Source: Mimachlamys varia (Eukaryota > Mollusca > Bivalvia > Pectinida > Pectinidae). From it: DNA of 64,000 nt. The notes under the pieces are model-generated. The model had not been told where the DNA came from, ran no database searches, and was given only the letters and a program-made list of their open reading frames with translations. Positions 26,901 to 36,959 of the stretch are shown here, piece by piece. The stretch covers positions 32,617,465 through 32,681,464 of the forward strand of contig OX392536.1 of the NCBI GenBank assembly GCA_947623455.1, read 5' to 3'. Both the position numbers and the translations under genes were made by a program. Numbering within the stretch: position 1 is the first letter of the stretch; each line of letters opens with the position of its first letter.

Positions 26901-29900
26901 TGAAAAATCTCTTTTCTTTCAAGTATCTTACTCAAAGATTAAAGTACCGATAATATGATTTCAATCATTTGCAAAATTTTAATGACATTGGAATATATCT
27001 CTGATGGAACTTTGTTCCTTGATATATTAATTATGCAATATTATCTGAAGGGCATAACTTCTGAGGAAAGGAAGATTTATCAATGAGTCCCTATTATATT
27101 AATGCTGTGTCCCTGTTAATGGTACTACAATTTGCCGATGTTTGTTTGACAGGAGACGGGAAAACTTAGCCTTGGCCACCACCTCGGACCACTGAAGCAG
27201 GGCTGTGTGTACTCCGGGGGTACGTTGTAGAAAAACGTTCAATTTTGACTCTATACAAGATTACAATATTTAATAAACATAGTTCTTGCATGTTTCTAAT
27301 TTTGAACCAATATATTGAAGAATCCTTGAAATTTTAAAGCATACTATTTGACGAGAAACTATTTTGCATATTTTGTTGTGTTTGAAGTACACCCGACCTA
27401 ATTGATCTTACCTAGAGCTGAAAATGATTTTAGAATTTGTTTACATTGTTAACCATTATATATAGTAAATATAAAATGCAGATAATAATTTATGACAATG
27501 GTTGGTATGTCCAATTTTTACACCAGATTTAGGAACAAAAAATTTAATATCAATTAATTTTCGATATTTAAAAGCAGAAAATTTGATCCGTCTTACGAAC
27601 TAAAAAATGATTGCTGTATTCCAGGTTCGTGTGACCAGATTTCTCAGATATTGGGGGTGAACGGTAAAAATGTCTTGTATGTGGGGGACCACATCTTTGG
27701 GGACATCTTACGATCTAAAAAGGAATGGGGCTGGAGAACCTTCCTTGTGGTTCCGGAGCTCCAACAGGAAGTACGGGTCTGGACAGAGAAGAGGGTGTTG
27801 TTTGAACGTCTTGAAAGTTTGGAGTGTGAAATGGGGGAGAAATACAGGTAAGATTGGTCATATTAAATGTCTAGTGTGTGTAAAAATAGGGGTTTAGTAA
27901 GGGTAAGATCTAATGTTGAAAATATAGAGTATGGAATTTAAAGTGAAATATAACAAGTCCAACCCCATAGCATAGACCAGGCAGAAGTATAAATCAGGCT
28001 GTGATTTTGCTACCTGCAAATATTGTTTCATAGAACTTTTTTCAATAAAGATAAGTTTTACACTGCACAGAGGAAATTTCAAAGACAGGTGCTTCCTTTT
28101 AGACATCAATTGTATTTTAATTTGCTATATTATTATAAAATTTCTATCTAAACTACATGGAATGCTGTTGTTGTGTGTTACAGAAATCTAGACAGTAGTC
28201 ACATGGAGAAGCCAGACATCCATGGCATACAGAGGGCTATGATGGTAGGCACAACTCTTAAATACTTCTACAAAACAGATAGTGTAGATTGTCTCCCCTT
28301 AACATAGGATCAACTTTTAACACCAAACAACCAGTAGATGGAATCTTTTCAGATTCATTCTTGGTGAAGCGGGTAAAAATGTGAAATTGGAATTCCATCC
28401 CCAACCCAAAAGCAAGTGTGGAGCTCAAAAAAGAAAAATAACTAATATTTGATCAATCTTCTTCTCAAGTCTCAGATGTACTACAATCTGAATTTCTATG
28501 TATAAAGTTGGAAAGATAATCAGAGGCTTTAAGTAAATTGTTTAAAAATCTTCCTCAGACTGTCGTATCCTTTGTGTTTCACTTCATTTAACTGCTGTTG
28601 AAAGAAATTAAGCTGAATATAATATAGGTCAGGTGACTGTTAAGGCCCCTTGGACCTCTTGTTCCTTACACCAATTAGAACTTAACATGTCTGTTACTTG
28701 ATCAAATGTTGAAAATGAAATGTAAAATCATTGTTTTGCTTTTATATTGGTCAGACCAGGTGATAGAAATTGCAAAGAAACATATAAACATACGGTAAAT
28801 CTTATTTTTACGTTTCAGGAAACGGTGCATGAGCTTGACCAATCCTATGGGGTGCTAGGAAGCCTGTTTAGAAGTGGTGAGTTTTCATCTCCTGTAGGGA
28901 CTTATTACATGAGGGGAACATTTATCTTCTGATTCCTACAATCCATGCTTTATAAATAGTTTTTTAGCAGGAACCTGTTTGAGTTTATTTTGAGTGATTT
29001 TAATTGTCTTGTTAACCACATTAATTGATTGTTAAAATGAATTTATGTTGTGATTGGTTTAAGTGGTGCACTTCATGTATTATCTCCAAATTTTCTTTTT
29101 TAAGTTTTCCATGCCTTAACTTTTTTCTAAACTGAACATAATCATAATGAGTTGTCGTGTTGTTATGCTTACTTATATATAAATCAAGGATGCTTTGGAT
29201 CTCTATCAATTGGTTGATTAAGTTGTTTTATGGTCGTTTTGCTACTGCGAAGATGGGTATACAGCAGATGATGTGGAACATTAGAAGCCACTTACTGTAA
29301 AATCCCACTTACTCGAACTCGTGGAGACATGATCAATAGTTTGAGGAATACATGCATGGTATTCAAGTAATCTGAGGTTGGTTCAATATGTAAAACTTGG
29401 ATGGGACCAAACAAACTGTTCGACAAATGAGGGGTATTCAAGTGAACCGGGTTCGAGTAAGTGGGGTTTTACTGTATATTATATGGTGTGGGAATCCTAT
29501 CAGAAAATGAATACAATTGTTTTGTCGTGGGGCATACAAAAATTCCTCAAGTTTATTTCAATATTGATCCAGAGTCTGAATGAAATAAAATGATATTTGC
29601 AAAATTGTTTGCAAAAGAGTAAGAACAGGGATGATCAGACTTAAAATGTTGAATTATCGAGACTGTTTTGTATGTAACAGGTTCGAGACCAACGTTCTTT
29701 GCCTCCCAAGTCCAGCGGTACGCAGACATCTACTGCGGGGACTGGTTAAACATGCTTCACTACCCTTTCACCTACATGTTCCGCGCCCCTTCTATGCTGG
29801 TGAGTGGAGTTCTGTTGGTTACTTACATTGTATAAAAGATGTATTTCAGTCGTTTTACCTATAATGTATGTATCATAATCCCATCTCTTTTACTTTACTT

Positions 29901-30229
29901 GTATTGTAATAACTCAGTGATATAAATTTTCCATATTTAACATGTTATGTTACTCTTTGTTAAGACAAAGTCCAAACTAGTGGTGTTTTCTGTAGATCAG
30001 TGTTGTTCTTGTCCCACAGATGCCCCATGAATCGACCGTCGGACACGAACTCTCCTTTGAGGTAGACCCTGGAGAGATGGCTAACCATAGACTCAACAGC
30101 TTCGCAACAGATTCAAATTCAAAACTCACCAATGGGGTACACCTCCGTGCCGACAGACCAACGAAAGTGACACATCACCATGACGACGACGACTTTGATG
30201 AGGAGACCAGCAGTACAGGGAGTGATTGA
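14821..30229 (+). CDS. NT5C2: Cytosolic purine 5'-nucleotidase (cN-II), 17 coding exons
   Basis: Dephosphorylates 6-hydroxypurine nucleotides (IMP, GMP) in the cytosol; in vertebrates it is an ATP-activated tetramer of the HAD superfamily. Joining coding segments 14821-14963, 16205-16278, 17385-17502, 17740-17835, 18306-18394, 18637-18694, 21698-21791, 22639-22718, 22916-22976, 25914-25946, 26576-26677, 27153-27219, 27625-27847, 28184-28244, 28819-28876, 29681-29799 and 30020-30229 at GT/AG sites keeps one frame of 1686 nt, 561 residues plus stop. HAD motif I is GFDMDYT with nucleophile D66 and acid/base D68 (human D52, D54). Motif II is TNSDY with T263 (human T249). Motif III is KKPLFF with K301 (human K292). 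Motif IV is GDHIFGD with D360 and D365. The C-terminus is acidic, as in vertebrate cN-II. The first 47 residues do not resemble the vertebrate N-terminus. Identification is by recalled family sequence, not by a search. Confidence 0.97.
14941..15088 (+). repeat. Degenerate tandem repeat of NT5C2 exon 1 end plus donor
   Basis: The exon end (tacaaacgacagccctcaca and cag) with its gtaat donor recurs with donors at 15013 and 15054, and a fourth copy at 15063-15088 lacks the donor. Confidence 0.75.
15234..15392. repeat. Fold-back MITE (near-complete palindrome)
   Basis: About 159 bp folds on itself: aattaccacaatttttttta pairs with its complement near 15365-15390, ggttatacagt with actgtataac, and the tip with ttgcataaa and tttatgcaa. 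Confidence 0.8.
16205..16278 (+). CDS. NT5C2: NT5C2 coding exon 2
   Basis: Encodes residues 48-72, including the HAD motif I core GFDMDYT with catalytic D66 and D68. Acceptor tttaacag, donor gtcagt, ends in phase 1. The segment [14 protein letters not shown] closely matches the vertebrate HRVFVNRSLAMEKI. Confidence 0.95.
16566..17252. repeat. 18-bp minisatellite, about 38 copies, in NT5C2 intron 2
   Basis: The unit is approximately CCTTGGTTACTGAGGAAC with substitutions but no frame-breaking indels, so two plus frames stay open (273 and 126 codons). It lies wholly inside an intron whose flanking exons splice in frame without it, so the open frames are a repeat by-product. Confidence 0.9.
17385..17502 (+). 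CDS. NT5C2: NT5C2 coding exon 3
   Basis: Encodes residues 73-111, beginning VYKSPEYE, which is nearly identical in vertebrate cN-II. Acceptor gtttctag, donor gtaact, ends in phase 2. Confidence 0.95.
17740..17835 (+). CDS. NT5C2: NT5C2 coding exon 4
   Basis: Encodes residues 112-143, including [16 protein letters not shown], a highly conserved cN-II block. Acceptor ctgtttcag, donor gtaaga, ends in phase 2. Confidence 0.95.
18306..18394 (+). CDS. NT5C2: NT5C2 coding exon 5
   Basis: Encodes residues 144-173, including YPNKFIQ and [10 protein letters not shown], matching vertebrate cN-II. Donor gtaggt, ends in phase 1. Confidence 0.95.
18637..18694 (+). CDS. NT5C2: NT5C2 coding exon 6
   Basis: Encodes residues 174-192 ([19 protein letters not shown]), equivalent to the vertebrate ETYLLACLVDFF segment. 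Donor gtcagt, ends in phase 2. The 3-kb intron that follows is the gene's longest intron apart from the inferred first intron. Confidence 0.95.
18695..21697. other. NT5C2 intron 6, no exon seen
   Basis: Mostly AT-rich. A GC-rich patch at about 19950-20145 (tcgctgcccgggggcgaagc) ends in a caagggaggtaat motif common in mollusc repeats and may be a decayed mobile element. A G-rich run lies at 21057-21083. Confidence 0.5.
21057..21083 (+). other. G-rich run, G-quadruplex potential
   Basis: Runs of 5, 2, 7 and 7 G separated by short spacers on the transcribed gene's sense strand. Confidence 0.5.
21698..21791 (+). CDS. NT5C2: NT5C2 coding exon 7
   Basis: Encodes residues 193-224, including [21 protein letters not shown], the counterpart of the vertebrate [21 protein letters not shown]. 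Acceptor ctttccag, donor gtaggt, ends in phase 0. Confidence 0.95.
22639..22718 (+). CDS. NT5C2: NT5C2 coding exon 8
   Basis: Encodes residues 225-250 ([15 protein letters not shown] and onward to LPLILN). Ends in phase 2. The last 19 nt and the gtaatt donor form the first copy of a 30-bp, four-copy tandem repeat running into the intron. Confidence 0.95.
22700..22820 (+). repeat. 30-bp tandem repeat copying NT5C2 exon 8 end and donor
   Basis: Unit acctctgatactcaacag plus gtaatttgtact; GT positions at 22719 (used), 22749, 22779 and 22809 show an exact 30-bp period over four copies. Confidence 0.9.
22847..22875. repeat. (TG)n microsatellite
   Basis: About 14 TG repeats shortly before the exon 9 acceptor. 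Confidence 0.9.
22916..22976 (+). CDS. NT5C2: NT5C2 coding exon 9 (HAD motif II)
   Basis: Encodes residues 251-271. HAD motif II is IITNSDY with T263. The donor is gtaagt and the exon ends in phase 0. Its last 36 nt plus the donor are the first unit of a 34-copy tandem array filling most of intron 9. Confidence 0.95.
22941..25767 (+). repeat. 83-bp tandem array copying NT5C2 exon 9 end and donor, 34 copies
   Basis: Each unit has 36 nt of the exon 9 end (atgatcatcaccaacagtga onward to agcaat), then gtaagtacag, a pyrimidine-rich stretch and ctgtagtag tca. Thirty-three copies, including the authentic one, keep GTAAGTAC; the 34th ends agcaaaataat and lacks a donor. A few units are 9 bp or so longer (gactgtgtag insertion). 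Sequence identity is very high, indicating recent expansion or homogenisation. Confidence 0.97.
25914..25946 (+). CDS. NT5C2: NT5C2 coding exon 10 (33-nt microexon)
   Basis: Encodes residues 272-282 ([11 protein letters not shown]), equivalent to the vertebrate KIMTYLFDFP. Phase 0 at both ends, acceptor ttttccag, donor gtaagt. Too short to appear as a standalone open frame. Confidence 0.93.
25977..26300. repeat. Diverged tandem duplication of about 160 bp in intron 10
   Basis: Two successive segments share gatct(g/a)atccc, ctaccaacca, ttgtcaactcc and gatgtttgagcc in the same order. Confidence 0.75.
26576..26677 (+). CDS. NT5C2: NT5C2 coding exon 11 (HAD motif III)
   Basis: Encodes residues 283-316. 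It contains [19 protein letters not shown] with catalytic K301. The linker just before YFD is five residues shorter than in human cN-II. Phase 0 at both ends. Confidence 0.95.
27153..27219 (+). CDS. NT5C2: NT5C2 coding exon 12
   Basis: Encodes residues 317-338 (ETGKLSLG and onward to VYSGG), matching the vertebrate KTGKLKIG and VYSGG blocks. Ends in phase 1 at a gtacgt donor inside a run of five G. Confidence 0.94.
27625..27847 (+). CDS. NT5C2: NT5C2 coding exon 13 (HAD motif IV)
   Basis: The longest coding exon, residues 339-412. It contains [17 protein letters not shown] with D360 and D365 and [10 protein letters not shown], nearly identical to vertebrate cN-II. Ends in phase 2 at gtaaga. 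Confidence 0.96.
28184..28244 (+). CDS. NT5C2: NT5C2 coding exon 14
   Basis: Encodes residues 413-433 ([21 protein letters not shown]), aligned with the vertebrate [20 protein letters not shown]. Acceptor tgttacag, donor gtaggc, ends in phase 0. Confidence 0.93.
28819..28876 (+). CDS. NT5C2: NT5C2 coding exon 15
   Basis: Encodes residues 434-452 ([19 protein letters not shown]). The YG-x(2)-GSLFRSG block is invariant in cN-II. Ends in phase 1 at gtgagt. Confidence 0.95.
29293..29476. mobile_element. MITE with 26-bp terminal inverted repeats, NT5C2 intron 15
   Basis: Ends TACTGTAAAATCCCACTTAC and, on the opposite strand, TACAGTAAAACCCCACTTAC, extending to 26 bp. Mariner-type TA-flanked MITE is likely. 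Confidence 0.8.
29681..29799 (+). CDS. NT5C2: NT5C2 coding exon 16
   Basis: Encodes residues 453-492, including [13 protein letters not shown] and [10 protein letters not shown], conserved with the vertebrate FASQVMRYADLY and YPFSYLFRAA. Ends in phase 0 at gtgagt. Confidence 0.95.
30020..30229 (+). CDS. NT5C2: NT5C2 coding exon 17 with stop
   Basis: Encodes residues 493-561 and TGA at 30227-30229. It begins MPHESTV, as in vertebrates, and ends in a His-rich then Asp/Glu-rich acidic tail ([11 protein letters not shown]), functionally like the vertebrate poly-Glu tail. Acceptor gtcccacag. Confidence 0.95.
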   Translation: MPHESTVGHELSFEVDPGEMANHRLNSFATDSNSKLTNGVHLRADRPTKVTHHHDDDDFDEETSSTGSD

Positions 30230-32950
30230 ATCAAATGACTTTTTGAACTTTGACTTTTGAATATATACCTTGATGGTGACAACAACGATATTGAATTACA
30301 GTATGACGAATCAATATTTGATCGGGAGAAATTCCTTGACAGTGGCTTCGTTAATAACATGTTTACTGTTGGTGAACATTTTCTATTGGAGCTAATTAAA
30401 TTATGTAATGTCTCAAGTATACCAGTATTTTGTTAAACATTTCAAATGTACAAGGTGAGGGAAAAACTGTCACAACACATGTTTAAAGAAGTCTGCTGAA
30501 CAATGCTAAACAAATCGTTTAGTGTTGATCAGAGATGTCTTCACCATCCCCTCCACAAAGTCGCTCAATCTGACCTACCCTCCATTTACCCCAGAGTTAA
30601 TTTCCTTAGCCAATTTCCATCTACAGAAATACCACTACCACTATATTCAGTGCTACCGTTGCAATATTTTATGTGTATTTTAGTTACACAATAGGTGCAG
30701 TTTATGTATTGAGAAGTAGAATATTTAATTTTGTTAATATTATGTTATATTATCTCTATGTAATATTTATGAATCTACCTTCAAAATGAAGGCCAGTTTA
30801 TGTCATATTTGTTGTCATTTTGTTTTTTGATAATATTGCCAGGGATTGGAGATGGATTTAAAGGTTTGTTTTCTTGTGCTTTTATGATAAATCTTTAGAT
30901 AAATTTTATCTACAAATTGTTATCATTAATTAATGTCTTTTAATTTTAAATATTGCATTATATTTCATTAGACGGATATTTACTGTAGTAGAAAAGTATT
31001 GATTTGCTTTTTAAAGGAAAACATAGATCTCACATTTAACCTATACACACATTCTTATCATTATTTGTTTTAAACCAGTGCTGTATATATATACATAAAT
31101 AGGCATTGACTGCTTCTTGTTAAAACAAATAACATTGCATAGTTTTATATGCAGTAATAAAAAAAATCTTAAACTTGAAACACTAATCAGAAAGTGAATC
31201 CATTTCATTTGTCTTCCAACCACTGCCATGATCAATATATGATTTAGAATCAACATTTACTACTCATTGTCAAAGTGAAGGGATTCTGATTACCTCCAAA
31301 GTATTGCAAGTAATTTGTGCTACATGTGTGGTTGTCAAGTTACTCAAAAATAATTCTGACCTCAAAAATCACAGATGCCAGTTGAATTTAAAAAGCTCAA
31401 TACCTTGTAGGTACGGTAATTTCTGAATAGCTCCTAAACTGTTGATTGATGCTTTGGTATATAACATGAAGTAAGGTAGTAAATTTAATCAACAACAGGT
31501 TGCTATGCTTCAATGTACCTATGTAATTTTTTACATGTTAACACTTAATTATTTGACATGTTAATGTACATGTTATTTTGTATGTTGTGAGGAAAAGTCA
31601 TTGGGGTTTTAGCAAGTATAGTAGAGACAAATAGACTGTTTTAATTTTAAAATTCATTCTAATTTCAATTTCAGTTCGTCATATCTGTACTTCTATGTTT
31701 GTTTATATATATAGATAGGGGAAATGTTTGAGAGAATATGAAACCATTTTTAGAAATCTCAAAGTCTTTGAATAATGTGTGCAGCATGTGTTTTCAGAAA
31801 TCTCAGAATTCTGATGTATTTGAGGATGATATGTATGTTTCACACCAGTGGTCCTGTTTCATTAGATTAGATGATTGTCTATAGTTATAGTTTGTCTGTT
31901 ACACTGAACATATCATATTTTTTACATATTATCTATTTGGCCCTCCTAGATTGAAATTATAACCAGGCCTGGGCAATGATTAGCAGTACTTACACTGTAG
32001 AACAGAGATCTAGCTATATCTGGACCTAGTTGTTCAAAGGGTGATTAGCTTAATCACTATTTTACGACATTTTTCAAACTTGAATAATTCTGTCAATATA
32101 CAAGAAACAATCTTAAAATTCTGTATGTAAATTGACAATATTAGGTATTTGATATCTGCAAAGTTGTAATTAAATCTATGGCTTCATTTTTAAGTTGCAG
32201 GATAATTAAAATTTGCACTAATTACTGATTAAGCTTATCATCTTTTGAACAACTGGTGATCATTGCCGAACTTCACAGAAGTTCACAACTCATTGGATTG
32301 TCAAATCTTCAACCACACTGGAATGCTTGTAGTGGTCTTAGCACTAGGTTGATTCATAGCTTAACTTTTTGTGCTGAACGCAGATCTTACTGTCCTAGTA
32401 CATTTCCCCCCTTTTAGCCATTATTGAAGCACCTGGGGCTTATGATTGAAGAGATGGCATACTAGCATCTTCACCCTGTAGATACATTTGTATATTTACT
32501 GTTTTATCTTACTGTAGACATGAAGTGCTATTTTAGTGACATCTGGAACAATTATCTCATGTTTTACACCAGTGACATCCTGGATCTTAATGATATTTGT
32601 GCAATAAATATATATATAACACAATCAAATTTGAACATGAATTTAATCATATCACACACTCTCTCTCTTTCTCTCTTTCTTATAAATTCTTTCTCTGTAT
32701 TTCTTTCTCTCTCTCTTCCATGGGCTTACTTTTGTATAGTTAAATTAATGTGCCATTTATGTCATACTTTGTATATTTCATACTTTGTATACAAAGTATG
32801 TGATTATGTAAATATCTAATTATATCACATTAGTACTGCAACTATATGGAATCAGTTTTCTACACCATGAGAGATTTTAAAGAAAACTTTTACTCGACCT
32901 GGTTCATTTGTTTAAAAGATCAGCTTTATTACATCAAATTGATCCAGATC
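30230..32950. other. NT5C2 3' UTR and flank
   Basis: No coding signal. AATAAA-type sites occur near 31157 and 32603; which, if any, ends the transcript is not decidable. A CT-rich stretch lies at 32657-32720 and a perfect 22-bp palindrome at 32779-32800. Confidence 0.4.
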
Positions 32951-32952
32951 TT

Positions 32953-33165
32953 TTACTGTAAAAGTACTTAATTTGGCGCAATCAAATTTTAGCGCATTTT
33001 TACTGTTTGTCATATTAGCGCAATGATAAATTCGCGCATCAGTGAAAATAACTATATAAGCAGTATATTAAAACTCCAATTAGCGTAATCATATTTTAGC
33101 GCAAAACTTTCAACGCGAAAAGCGCTAAAATAAGATTACCGCGAAAATATGTACGTTTACAGTAA
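32953..33165. mobile_element. MITE with TTACTGTAAA ends
   Basis: Inverted ends ttactgtaaa / tttacagtaa. The interior is rich in gcgcaa and agcgc motifs against an AT-rich background. Related end sequences occur at 33988-34200 and 50404-50648. Confidence 0.65.
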
Positions 33166-33987
33166 TCAACAAAATCTCGGTAACTAAGCTGTTTTCATTT
33201 TTTATTCTTTTTTTTTCATTCATCTAATAGATGGGGTTTTTTTTCAAATTGAACTTGATCTTCCATAGTCACATTTAATACCTGGTATTCATTTTGGTCA
33301 TGTTTATCGCCACTGGAGCCTTCATCAATGAACAAATACCGTATGTTTATTTGGTATGTAGTACATGTATTTTAAATGCTGTTCCTTATTTTTTGTGTTG
33401 ATTGTTTTCTTACGTTATATTTGTTTATGTTTGCTAGTTTTGTTGGGACCAACATGTTGGAACAGAATGAAAAGTTTGTTTTAAAAATTCCATGAGCTCA
33501 GTAGTTCACACCAGAGTATGTTTTTTTTACGGTTTTTCGATACCTAGTACCAGTTGATTTTAAATATTTAAACAGACATCCTTCCCTACCAATAACGATA
33601 ATTTTTTAGAAATTGAATTTGTAAACAAAAATGCCCTTAAGACTTTTAATAATGCTGCCGGCAGTAGGTAAGATTATAGATGTTTTTTAAGCATGACCAC
33701 TGAGGGGCATTAATGCTTATGATAAAGGGCAATGGGGACTCAAATGCTAATGACAGGTACCGGTGTCTGACAAAGTTAGGAATGTAAGTGCTTTATTAAA
33801 ACCCATTATGACATATCATGTTTAACCCTCCTTCCAGCTTTTGTGAACAGTAACAACTATATAAAAAGACAATGTTAACTTAAAAAATGTACAAAAAAAT
33901 TAACATGTTTTTTCAAGCTACACTTCTAGGTAGCCAGTTAAAATACTAAAAGAATTGCAGTTTAACCTGGAACTCTGCCACAAATAT

Positions 33988-34200
33988 ACTGTAAACAGAC
34001 ATATATTAGCAGTTTTCTTATTTTAGTGATTTTCACGCTGAAATCATTCAGCTAAATTATGGTCGCGCTAAATGATACAGCTCCTGTATATTGCTTTCTA
34101 CAGCAAGTTTTATGGGGGTGCCAGTTCATCATTGCGCTTATCTGTTTAGATTTGTGTGTGCACTAAAATTTGGATGTGCCAAGATAAGTATGTTTACAGT
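33988..34200. mobile_element. MITE with ACTGTAAAC ends
   Basis: Inverted ends actgtaaac / gtttacagt, 213 bp, the same length as the element at 32953. Confidence 0.6.
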
Positions 34201-34207
34201 CGTCATT

Positions 34208-34300
34208 GTTTGGTTTGGTTTAATTTGTTTAACATCCTATTAACAGCTAGGGTCATTTAAGGACTTGCCAGGTTTGGGAATACAGAATACAGTATTCGGT
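34208..34300 (-). mobile_element. SINE 3' tail, minus orientation
   Basis: Starts with a (TTTGG) tract, then the complement of the tail found at 50050-50153: ctattaacagctagggtcat and ttaaggac. Confidence 0.7.
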
Positions 34301-35138
34301 TGTTCAAGATAAGCTGATACTAGTATCAGAAGGACAAAATCAAACATCCCTGAGTTTATGACATACTTACTTTGCAATACTCATAACAGATATATCATTT
34401 AAGCACCTATAATAGACACAGTATCCTATACGTAGTAAAGTACCATTTACACAGGGATAAAAGCATTTAACTTTATATAAATCAAAGGACCGTTTTACAA
34501 AGATATACAGCATACGCAATAATCTCTACATAGGCAGAAGCTAGTCAATGTTAGCTGGTGCTGATTAACTGCCTTTTTAGCCTCACAGGTAAATAATTAT
34601 AGCTAGATCCATATATCCGATATTATATACTATATAACTTTATCTATATTGCATATTGTACCCTATTAAATGTTCTATTGTCTAGCACAGAGTTCTGTCC
34701 CTTATCAGATTGTGCTTTAACCATCATTAACATATTCTTTTATTTGCCATATCTTTTAATATTACTTCATTCTTATGTCATATTTTAAACTATCTTATTA
34801 AAATTATACCAGTTTTACTGCATGCCTTATTTGAATTAATGCCTTATTTTGCCATTATTTTGTGGAGATAGAGATACACATTTGGTAGTGTATGATGATT
34901 TTATATTGCTGTGTTGTTGTTACATGTGCTCATCACTCTGAGTAGAAATCTGTCATTATTGCAAGGTTTTATTCTTGTTAACATTACATGTTCATACATA
35001 CCACGGTCTGTGGAAAAAAAACATTTTATGGGTCGAGCAGTATGTTCAAATATCATTTTTTTGTTATTTTTTTTTTGCTAATAGTATAAATTGTCACTTT
35101 GTGAAAGAATACCACCAACCATAAATTTCATTACGTCT

Positions 35139-35228
35139 ACTTCATAATTATAATGTTTATTGTTGATATGATTTGTCAATTAATACTTCATAATTATAAT
35201 GTTTATTGTTGATATGATTTGTCAATTA
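35139..35228. repeat. Tandem duplication, about 45 bp, 2 copies
   Basis: Two near-perfect copies of a unit beginning acttcataattataatgttt. Confidence 0.85.
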
Positions 35229-35579
35229 AACTTTAAAGTCTTGGTGAATTGAAGCTCATGATTTCCCTATTATATACGATTTTATGATGACATATGCAAT
35301 ATATATGAGGTGGGCAAATGCCACAAAGTGCTTTATTATTTACTTGATTACCTCCTCAAGTGTTGGTAGTCATTTTAGATTTTTCTGTCTATTGGTAAAT
35401 ATGTATGTTTATAGTGGAACAAAACACTGCTGTGTGTACATAGAGAAATAAACACACTACAAAACAATGATATTGTTTGATTATATTTATTTTGCAGCCA
35501 CCAAGATCTAGATGGAACTAAAGTTTAGTGTTGTGTCTGTCCGTTCTTCCGTCTTTCAATCCGTCATTCCACTATCCTG

Positions 35580-36215
35580 TCCTGGCTCTATTTCATGGAC
35601 TTTAAGTCAGTGTAACTTCAAACTTGTATTTAATTTCACCTTGGTGAGGCAGTGTGTCATGTATTAAAATTGGGTCACTCTGACCTTCACTTTGACCTTT
35701 GGCCTATAGCAAAGACAAATTTTGTCCAGGATTTTTATCATACATTTTAAGTCACTGGAACTGCATACTTGGTTTATTGGTTAACTTTGGTGAGGCGGTG
35801 TGTCGTTTATCAAAAGAAGGTCACTCCGACCTTCATTTTGACCTTTGACCTACAACAAAGATAAGTTTTCCTGGCTCTATTTCCTACACTACTTGTCATT
35901 GGTTTACCTTAGTGAGGGTCATGTATCAAAAATGGGTAACTGTGACCTACATTTTGACCTTTGACCTACATCTAAGAAAGCAATGTCCCATGTATGAAGT
36001 TTCAATGACAAGTAGTTCTATTTTCTACACTACTATTTAATATAACTTCATATTTGGAGTATAGGTTCACCTGGGTGAAACAGTCCTTCATGTATCAAAT
36101 GTAGGTTACTGTGACCTACATTTTGACCTTTGACCTACATTAGAGAAAAAAGTTAGTCTGGCTCGATTTCCGTAACTACTACTCATTGGAACTTTATACT
36201 AGGGTTATAACTTAA
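35580..36215. repeat. Degenerate tandem repeat with DR1-like motifs, 4 units
   Basis: Irregular units of roughly 120-190 bp share a (c/t)ttggtgagg part, a gtatcaaa part and a gaccttcattttgacctt part. TGACCTTTGACCT is perfect at 35839, 35955 and 36124; the first unit has TGACCTTTGGCCT at 35693. Confidence 0.75.
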
Positions 36216-36955
36216 CCTTGGCGAGGAGGTCACATTCTATGGAGGACTCATTTGTTGATTGTCTTGTTTATTAGGAGACAGAGTTGGTGTTAGGTAGGTC
36301 AGAGATGTATAATACATGTGTTATATACGTCTCTGGGAAGGTCTATAATCGAGGATAACACCGATGGCATCCTTTATATTCTGGTGTTTCAGTAGTTGAC
36401 TTCTGTTTTGTTTAAAAGTAACAAGCCAAGTTTTTGCTTAAGATGCAAGAATTTTTATTTTGTGTCATGTGTTATAACAATAGCTTAGTCGAGCTATTTC
36501 TACACGGACAAATTAGAAATTAACAATACAAGACAACATACATGTACACAGAAAGTTATGTAGCAGACATGCAATACATGTATCACAGATGAAACAAAAA
36601 ACTAGTATAAAATATATCATTATCACATGACTAAGAGATATAAAACACACTGTACCAATGGCAAAGTGTCCTTGCCGAGTGGAGTAGTGTATTCAAATAT
36701 ACTGCAGGATGTTAGTTACAAAGTAAAACATTACATTTTCAGTAATATAAGAAGTTGTGACGGAAACATTCAACATAAAAACTGACAAATTTATAATAAT
36801 AATAACAAACTCTAGCCTAGCTGATCAATTACCCCGAGAGCCCAGCTTCGGTGTTGGTCAAAACAACTCTTCTTGCAAACCGAACTATCAATATAATCGA
36901 CCAGGCTACATTAAATTGATAAGAAGGATTCTGGTTCCCAATCAATATCACAGTT
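36216..36955. other. No gene or clear repeat seen
   Basis: AT-rich flank between the DR1 repeat and the LINE remnant. Confidence 0.4.
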
Positions 36956-36959
36956 TATA

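Noticed and set aside
27651..27897. Two overlapping frames at NT5C2 exon 13
   Set aside because: One is the true exon reading frame from an internal GTG/ATG-like start; the other is a shifted shadow.
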